From the NCBI GenBank assembly GCA_033297205.1, contig MU859193.1, positions 1 through 64,000 on the forward strand: a stretch of DNA of 64,000 bases. Direction: 5' to 3'. The stretch comes from Pseudoneurospora amorphoporcata (taxonomy: Eukaryota; Ascomycota; Sordariomycetes; Sordariales; Sordariaceae). The translations under genes were made by a program, and so were the position numbers. This document shows positions 56,768 to 64,000 of the stretch, one piece after another (position 1 is the first letter of the stretch; the number at the start of each line of letters is the position of its first letter). The notes beneath the pieces are model-generated. The model made no database searches and was not told the origin of the DNA. It saw nothing but the letters and a program-made list of their open reading frames with translations.

Positions 56768-57724
56768 GATTTGTCCAATATGATAGTAGTCCGTTCGAGT
56801 AAGCTGCGGCTAATGGTGGGTCTGGGCAAGGGCAGTAGGCAAGACACCGGTTGTCATATGTGAGGAAGATTTATGGAGCGGGGAAAGTTGAAACGATCGC
56901 ATGGTTACAGGCTTATAGTAAAGGGTTGGTTAGGTAGATATGTATGAATCGTGCAAGAGATCCAGGCAAATCTCAGCCTCATCGTTCCCTTTCGGGAATA
57001 TTTTGGCGGCGAGCCCCACATCGATGCCCACATCAGAGCCGTTTCAGAACGTCGGCTTTTTGGGCACTTGGGTGAAACATTGGGTATAAGCCTGCGTTCA
57101 GCTGGGGACGCGTGGTCTCGTATCATTGTACGTAAAATTCTTGGCCCTTGTGCAGCACAGTAGAACCACACAGAATACATCACACATCTGCACGCACTCT
57201 TTGCTGCCTTGCCTTGCTTATGGCTCTGGCATTAACAGTGGTCAGAGCGCTTCAAGAAGTGGTATACATATGCAGAAGCGCATGGACAGGTTGTGGACAG
57301 GCCGCAATTGGTGGTGGGAATAAGCAGCCTGGCGACAACACAAAACATGGAATCGCTGAGCCTCATGAACTGCTGTCGAGTTGGGCTCCAAGAGCCCTGC
57401 TTGTTTTATCGGATGCAGCATGTCTTTGGGTTAACTTGACATTGGGTACAATGATAGGGGAAGATGACGTAGTACGATTCCGGCGGCCTGGTGGAAAACT
57501 GAGACGGCTTTGCCTTTCCCGTCAAGATTGGCCCAGGACAAGTGCCAATTTTGAACAAGGTCAGTCGCTGGCCATCGTGCTCCCTCCGCCTCACATCTTT
57601 TAAAAAAGTTCATGGAGGACTCTCTGACAGGTATTCCTGGAGCTTTCACACATTGTCATATCTTCTTCGGCCGTCTTGATCCCACAACCTCCACTTCACG
57701 CGAAGAGAACCCTGCCTGACGATC
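56768..57724. promoter_or_regulatory. Shared upstream region of the divergent GTPase pair
   Basis: About 960 bases separate the two ATGs. No ORF here has recognisable content. It should hold both promoters, and may contain shared control sites, but I do not see a defined motif. Confidence 0.4.
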
Positions 57725-59025
57725 ATGTCATCAAACATGATCAATTCCTCAACAACTTCTGATTTTGTTCCTGATCCCGGCGATATTGTGGTGGTTCTGA
57801 TGGGAATGACCGGTTCGGGAAAAAGCACGTTCGTGACTCACTTTGTTGATGGGCGCGATGACATTGTTGGCCACGGTCTCCAAGGATGTAAGTCCAGTTA
57901 TCCGAATGGAATTCCTAATGATCTGTTGAACTGAAGAGTTGTGTTCTGAATCCTCTAGATACACATGCGATTGAGGTCTATAAGTTCGCTTATTCCGATT
58001 CTGTCAACGTCTGTCTTGTCGATACCCCGGGATTTGACGACACAAACCTGAGCGACGGTGACGTCCTCCGAACCGTCGGCGCCTGGCTAGGCAAGACTTA
58101 TAAGGAGAATAAATTGCTGAACGGCATCATATACCTCCATCGGATTACTGATCCACGTATGCAAGGCACCGCACGAAAGAACCTATTCATCTTTCAGAAG
58201 TTGTGTGGGAAAGATGCTCTCAAGAATGTCACGTTGGTAACCACGATGTGGGAAGACGTAAAACTTGAGGATGGAAAGCGCCGAGAACGTGAACTCATTG
58301 AAACCCCGGGGTTCTGGGGTTCCATGGCCGCTCAGCATGCGCATGTGGACAGACACGACAATACCCAAGAGTCTGCGAAAAGAATCCTGGAAAGATTCTT
58401 CGAGAGGGAGGGAATTGCTACGTCTCTTCAGAAAGAACTTGAGAAGGGGAAGGAAGTGTTGGATACAGAAGCCGGAAAGGAGCTTAATATCCACTGGATC
58501 AAGAGAGAAGAAACGCTGAATACAGAAGTGCAAACCACGGGCAAGGACCTGAAGGAAGCGCGAGAAACAAACAACAAGGAAGTTGTAGAGGAGTTGGAAA
58601 CCCGTTTAAAAGAGGCAAAAGCTGAACTTAAAAAGCTCAGTGAGGAGCGAGAGAAGTTGAGAGTGGACTTGGCGAGATTGATCACGATGACCAGATGGGT
58701 TCGCGGAAAGACAAAAATTGCCGGACAAGGCGCGAGCAAAGTCTTGCGTGAGCGTTTTACTTTAAAGCTTTCACCTGTCAACGAAGGGTCAATGGAGTCG
58801 CAGTCAAGCCAGAATCGAGATACGCCCATTGTGCAACCGGCAAGTCCAGATACGAGCACTTTTCGACCGGCAAATCGAGACACGAACAACTTGCACCCGG
58901 CAGATCGAGATACGAACCTTTTACACCCGGCAGCTGCCGCCGCAATGCGTCGCAAATCCGATGCCTCGGACTTGCCATACTGGTCAGAGGGAGAGTCTGA
59001 CTGTACTGAGTTAGTTCAGCACTGA
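57725..59025 (+). CDS. AIG1-like P-loop GTPase with coiled coil and C-terminal repeat
   Basis: Two exons (57725-57887, 57959-59025) give 409 residues; the intron (GTAAGT...CTCTAG) is at the same place relative to the P-loop as in the divergent partner. Motifs: G1 GMTGSGKS at 27-34, G3 DTPGF at 76-80 and LVTTMWED in the G4 region, where the usual Lys is Met and the Asp is one residue later. A long Glu/Lys-rich coiled coil follows (about 215-325), including EELETRLKEAKAELKKLSEE. A 10-residue tandem repeat (R-D-T-x3-x-H/R/Q-P-A) occupies about 350-390. Unlike its partner it has no membrane helix. The altered G4 could weaken guanine specificity. Probably a duplicate of the neighbouring gene that has since diverged. 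Confidence 0.85.
58810..58932 (+). repeat. 30-base tandem repeat in the second GTPase gene
   Basis: Four diverged 30-base units, each encoding a version of N-R-D-T-x-x-x-x-P-A, lie near the 3' end of the gene and keep the reading frame. Confidence 0.85.
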
Positions 59026-60289
59026 ATACTGAGATTGGAGGAGTAATCATAAAGCAAAGATTTGCTAACCATTTGCACAGGCACAGATGTTCTACACCTC
59101 GTGGCATAAGGCGTCCTGCGAGGAAACGGGATATCATCAAAGCATTCTTTGGAAGGGGGCCAAAACTAACGGTAGAGGAGAGTGGGAGCCAGGAGAGCGA
59201 GCAGGGAGGAATTTGCGGTTAGCAAAGAGGGGTATTTATACCTGGGTCCTTGGGGTTTCCCCTTCAATAGTTGCTTCTCATGAACCATCACCTTGTTCCC
59301 AAAACAACCAGTGCCCTGTGCAGGGCTTTCAAAAGCGTGGCCTCATTGTCTTGTGTTGATACGGCTGTGATGATCAAAAACAAATTGGGCATATAAAGAG
59401 AAAACGCGGACGGCTGAGAGGCAAGATGGAAAAAGGGTGTGAGAGAGAAAAAAAAAAAAAAAAAGACGGAAGAAAAAGGAACTCTTTTGCGCCATGGTGA
59501 AAATCATTTGGGACCGAGAAAAATCGTGACTCGGGACCATTGAGTACATTGTGAGTGCCAAACTCGTGAAGACCCTCATCAATCGGTAAGAGCCGCTCAC
59601 CAAGGCTTCCATCTCCCTAAGGTAAGGTAGGCAACATTTCCAGGTCCTTCCATCCAAGTCCAGACGCTCCTTCCCTAACAACAACCTGTCGTCGAAAGTG
59701 GAGTTGCGCCAAGCAACAGGTGACAGGAAGTGGAAGCGGCCGTACCTTTTTCTCGGTCCATGATCCTTGTGCTTGCGTGTCTTGACAAATCAGGAACTCC
59801 GGAGTGAAAGCCATGGAGTGTTATGTGCAGCGACAAACAAGCGAGGTGAACCCTCAATCGACCATCCATCCGCTCGAACTAAACGAACGGAAGCGAGGAC
59901 AGTGAAAACACAAGTGCGGGGCGTGGGTGAAGAAGTCCAGCTGTCCTTGCTCCCCAAGAGAGCCCCAAAGGATGACGAAAGAGGAAAATAGAAAGGAAGA
60001 AAGAAAATAAAATAAAAGGGATGGAGGGTAATAGACGAGCACCACGATAGAAGACGTCAACTTATCCCGAGTTGCTAGATGATGAAACAGCAGAAGAACC
60101 ACAAGAACCAAATTTGGAACAAACAAACATAGGTAGTAACACGTGCCACCCATAAATCCAACAGCAACGCCGAAGGGACATGATACCTACTGTAATCGTA
60201 CATTACCTCTTCATCTCTCTATCCACCTCTCTCATACACCTCCCGCTTCACACCTCCTCCACTCCCACTCCCACTTCGGCCAGTTACGC
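59026..60289. other. Intergenic region
   Basis: Convergent 3' flanks of the second GTPase gene and GUF1. It contains an A-run at about 59450-59464 and no supportable gene. Confidence 0.45.
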
Positions 60290-62608
60290 TCACTTCGACA
60301 AGAACTTCTGAAAAGCCGATTGATCAATAATCACGTTACCCACCGCCCTCAATCTCTTCCTACCAGCCTTCTGCTTCTCCAACAACTTCCTGCGTCTCGT
60401 GATATCACTAGCGTGCAGCTTGGCCAACACGTCCTTCCTGAACGGCTTGATGGTCTCGCGGGCGACGATGCGGCGGCCGGCGGCGGCTTGGATGATTACC
60501 TCTGTTTTGTTCTGTTAGTAACCTAGGAAAAGGCGAGAAAAAAAAAAGAAAGAAAAAAAACACAAAAAAAAAAAAAAAGAAGAAGAAAGGAAAAGAGGCA
60601 GAGAAAACAAAGAAGACATACCAAACATCTGCCGATCAACATGCTCCTTAAACTTGGTAACCCACTGCCTCCCCAGCCTCTCCACCTGACTAACATGAAC
60701 GATCCTCGCGACCGCATCGACGGCCTTCTTGTTCACCAACAAATTCAACTTAACCAGCTGCGCCTGCCTCCAACCCGCATCCTCATAATCCAGCGTCGCA
60801 TAACCCTTCGTCGCGCCCTTCAGTTTACCAAACAGGTCATCGACCAGCGAAGCAGCCGGCAGCTCGTACTTGAGAATGACCTGCGTGGCGGTGAAGAACT
60901 CCAGCGACTTTTGCACGCCGCGCGCGTTCTCGCAGATCTCGATGCAGCGGCCTACGTATTCTTCCGGTAAAGTGACGGTCGCGTTGACAAAGGGCTCGTA
61001 AAGTGTGGCGGAGCGGATGCGGTGGTCATCCGGGTCGGGGAATTCGGCCGGATTGGTGACGATTTCTTCTTGCCCTGTAGACCAGACGATCTTGGTCGGG
61101 ACGGCAGGCTCGGTGATGATGATGCTGGCGCCGTGTTCTTGGCGGAGACGGTCTTGGAAGACGGAGCAGTGGAGGGAGCCCAAGAAACCCAGACGCCAGC
61201 CGGCGCCCAGGGCTTCCGAGTAGTCCTTTTGTAAAGTGACGGAACGGTCGTTGAGGACGAGGTGGGAGATGGAGTCAGCGAGACGGCCATAGTCGTCTTG
61301 GTTGGTAGGGAAAGCGGCGACGAAGACCATGGGTTTCGGCTCCTCAAAGCCGGGGCAAGGCTCGACAATATCCTCGCAGCCGACGTTGGTGAAGGTATCG
61401 CCTAGCTTGGCGTCCTGGATGCGCTTCATACCCGGGTTGAAGAAGACGTAGCCGACCTGGCCTGCCCTCAAAACCTTCTGGGGCACGGCGTCGGGGTACT
61501 GTATGCCAACTTCGCCGACAATGTACTCGTTGCCCGTGGCGTACGAGTATACCTTGTCGCCCTGCTTGAGCGTGCCATCGAACAAACGGACGAGCAGCAC
61601 GACGCCCTTGAAGGTGTCGTACCACGAGTCCACCAGGAGCATGCGCAGCGGCTTCTTGGCGTCGCCGACAGGAGCCGGCATCTTCTTGATGACCGCGGGC
61701 AAGATCTCGCCCACGCCTTGACCGGTCTTGGCACTGACTTTCACAGCCGTGGAAGTGTCCAGCTCAAAGACGGTTTCCAGCTGCTCCAACACGCGCGGCA
61801 CGTCGGCGCTGGCCATGTCGATCTTGTTGACGACGGGCACCAGAGACAGACCTTGCGCAAAGGCGAGGTAAAAGTTGGCGACCGTCTGCGCCTGCACACC
61901 CTGCGAAGCGTCGACCAGCAGCAGGGCGCCGCTGCACGACGAGTAGGACCGCGTGACTTCGGCGCGGAAGTCGACGTGGCCCGGGGTGTCGACGAGATGG
62001 AGGAGGTAGTCGAGGCCGTCTTCTTTGTGCTTGTAGATCATGGTGCATGTCTGCGCTTTGACCGTGATGCCGCGCTCGCGCTCGACGTCGAGCTTGTCCA
62101 AGACCTGCTTGTTTCCATCGCCGGCCACGATGGTGCCCGTGTGCTCCAGCAGCCGGTCGGAGAGCGTGCTCTTGCCGTGGTCGATGTGGGCGACGATACA
62201 GAAGTTTCGGTAACGCTCGAGCGGGATGGCGGCAATTCGTTTCTCGACCTCGATCGCTCTCCTCTCGATGGGCATCTTGGAGGTAGCTGTTGTGCTGTTG
62301 TGTCTCCGCCGCGTGGGGACGGGGGTGACGGGGACCAGTACTCGGGCGTTGGTCGTCGGGAGGAGGAGGGAGCTGCTGAGCGGCCTCAGAGCTGGAGGGG
62401 AGGAACTGGTTCGGTCATTCGGTCGGGATTCGAGGCTAGCCAGCGAGGAGAAGCCAGCTCTACCTGGCAGTGTCCTTTGACATGATGATGTCGAGAGGAG
62501 CGTGGAAGGAAGACGACTACTTTGAGGAAGAGGCAGACGAGGCAGACGCGCGCAAGGCCTCAGACATGGCCGCATCAGAACGTCGGGACGACAGGGCGCA
62601 CCACGCAT
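60290..62608 (-). CDS. GUF1: Mitochondrial translation GTPase Guf1 (LepA/EF4)
   Basis: Exon 1 is 62608-60622 and exon 2 is 60501-60290, giving 732 residues. Residues 1 to about 110 are Arg/Ser/Leu-rich and serve as a mitochondrial targeting presequence. The G domain carries AHIDHGKST (140-148), DTPGH (207-211) and NKID (261-264). The LepA-specific C-terminal domain ends ARETIKPFRKDVLAKLH, DITRRRKLLEKQKAGRKR and VGNVIIDQSAFQKFLSK, the part that reaches the peptidyl-transferase centre in bacterial LepA. Known role: a ribosome-dependent GTPase that supports accurate mitochondrial protein synthesis under stress. The 120-base intron has GTATGT, a GGTTACTAAC branch site and ACAG, and contains T-rich runs. 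Without splicing the frame would run into a Phe/Ser artefact tail. Confidence 0.96.
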
Positions 62609-63694
62609 TCAATTGGACGTCACCGGGTCATGAAAGAAAGTGATTGGGAAGAATTGGTATGAACTGGTCGCAAAACGAATCGCGACTTTGCACTTGGAAG
62701 AATGGGGATGACGGCCTGGGGAATACAGTGGCCCACTGCGAATCCTCTGGCGCTGCCGCCGACTCCCAAAATTCGTCCCGCTCCAGAATTCCCCGAAGCT
62801 CTTATCTTATCGGACCCTGACGGTCAGCAGGGTTTCGGCCACAGGTAGAGGTACCTGGCTAGTATCAGATCAGCGCACAAAATCCCCAGTGGCTGTAGCG
62901 AAAAAAAGTACCAGTACCTCTTCCGGTCGAACAACCGACCTCCCGGTCCGCAACATCGGGTGAGCTGGAGGTTAATGTAAACAAACCCCCCCTTATCTAA
63001 CAAAGACAACAGCGCAACCACAAAACATGCTGTAATACTTTATTCTATTGACTCCTTTCTTTGCTTCAGAAACCTATACTGCAAAAGTCCTTCAGCGACA
63101 TTTTACATGAACATTTATATCCCACAATCACCCTGAACGTTTGATGCTACTCTCTCGATCGGCTCTTCAGTTCTCTTCTTCATCCGATCTCTAATCTACC
63201 CACTCATTCTAATCATTGACCGACCACACCTCATCACCCAATTTCCAACCAACCACTTTCAAAGCTTTCTTTATTCCTCCTTCTTTTTGCGCTTTCTCCT
63301 TTCCTCATGATTATGTATAACATTTCAAGGCAGTATAGGTATCAAGACGAAACAGAAGAACAACAGCGAGAAAAAAAAACACTTCTGTCCACGGTGTGTG
63401 AAGTCCAACAGACAGAAGCCAGCCCGGGCTTCCTTCGCATGCATCACCACCTTCCACCCTCCGCCCAGGTTGTTTCATTCCATTCACAATCAACCCCACC
63501 CACCCGTACTTCCATTTCCTCCCATCCGAAACATGGCCAAGCCTAGCTCTCCTCCCATTGTGCCAACCCCGGCGTCCCTTCCACCCATCCATACTCCAAC
63601 ATATTGTCTCCATCAAACCCATGGATAAGAGTAACGTACATCCCACACTTTCCTCCGTGCTACTCCTCTTATGCCTGGGTCATGCTTCGGCCTT
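62609..63694. other. Intergenic region
   Basis: Promoter side of GUF1, then the 3' flank of the gene that leaves the window. Small ORFs on both strands have no motifs. Confidence 0.45.
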
Positions 63695-64000
63695 CTAAAC
63701 AAGCACCCACTCGCTTCCTCTCTTTAGAAACTTATCCAGCATCAGCGTGAGGTCCGACAAGACGAACCGACAGATGTAAAGCGCAAAGAATTCCGCCGCA
63801 TGCCTAGTGCTGAGCTCGAGTCCCACCTGCGTCTTGTCGGCGTGCCGAAGGCCTGGATCCTCGACTTGGCGAGCGATTTGGTCTGGTTTTTTTTTTAATC
63901 TCACTGTTAGCAACATGACGAGTGGCTGGGGATGAGAATAAAAACAAGGGACAGGAAGAACATACCAACCAACTGAGCCGCGTCAAACAATCTCGCCAAC
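63695..64000 (-). CDS. Partial gene at window edge, 3' end only
   Basis: The visible end of a minus-strand gene. Exon sequence 64000-63966 reads LARLFDAAQLV, then a GTATGT intron with a TTGCTAAC branch site, then the last exon from 63882, reading DQIARQVEDPGLRHADKTQV, GLELSTRHAAEFFALYICRF and VLSDLTLMLDKFLKRGSEWV. The acceptor after AAACCAG is preferred because it gives a natural junction; an earlier CAG at about 63904 would add VRLKKKP. The segment looks conserved and helical. I do not recognise the family from this piece alone. Confidence 0.6.

Noticed and set aside
1..64000. CRISPR arrays, bacterial operons, riboswitches or insertion sequences
   Set aside because: The sequence is eukaryotic; no regularly spaced direct repeats, ribosome binding sites or transposase ORFs were seen.

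Overview
The window is nuclear DNA of a filamentous ascomycete, most likely a sordariomycete. The evidence is short introns with GT/AG ends and CTAAC or CTGAC branch sites, widely spaced genes with no operons, an intact HET-type N-terminus in a decayed gene, a GT69 CMT1-type glycosyltransferase, a But2-like secreted protein, a nuclear-encoded mitochondrial LepA (Guf1) and a single dispersed tRNA gene. The species cannot be named from the sequence alone. Bases 1-91 are nearly pure G/C homopolymer and look like a contig-edge artefact.

Layout. 2.7-7.8 kb: a large intronless ankyrin/RCC1/double-BTB gene (minus). 9.3-10.7 kb: a mitochondrial 2-oxodicarboxylate carrier with six exons, two of them tiny, and one GC-AG intron. 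11.7-12.1 kb: a small secreted cysteine-rich protein. 14.6 kb: a truncated 2EXR-type gene. 16.5-18.8 kb: a secreted type-B carboxylesterase. 20-22.4 kb: two lineage-specific proteins, one with a possible degenerate retropepsin-like fold. 24-29.2 kb: two C2H2 zinc-finger paralogues flanking an intact BTB gene; the first is frameshifted. 30-32 kb: two disrupted BTB genes. 33-35 kb: decayed hypothetical genes. 35.2-36.2 kb: a conserved hypothetical protein. 37.3 kb: tRNA-Gly(GCC). 37.9-39.1 kb: a single-pass membrane protein with a Cys-rich ectodomain. 39.4-41 kb: a GT69 mannosyltransferase. 41.4-42.2 kb: a But2-like secreted protein, apparently frameshifted. 43.3-45.4 kb: an ankyrin-repeat protein. 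46.4 kb: a Ser/Thr-rich small ORF. 47.8-48.6 kb: a HET-domain pseudogene. 49-54.3 kb: four BTB loci, mostly relics. 55.3-59 kb: a head-to-head pair of AIG1-like P-loop GTPases. 60.3-62.6 kb: mitochondrial GUF1. 63.7-64 kb: the 3' end of an unidentified gene leaving the window.

Two layers are mixed here. The housekeeping layer (IBTK-like adaptor, carrier, GUF1, tRNA, GT69) is well preserved. The accessory layer (BTB, C2H2, HET, 2EXR, AIG1-like GTPases, ankyrin) is duplicated, truncated and frameshifted. The most notable accessory signals are a local birth-and-death BTB family whose members share a C-terminal C-x2-C box, and the divergent GTPase pair. Several single-base frameshifts occur in otherwise gene-like sequence, so some of the 'decay' may be assembly error.
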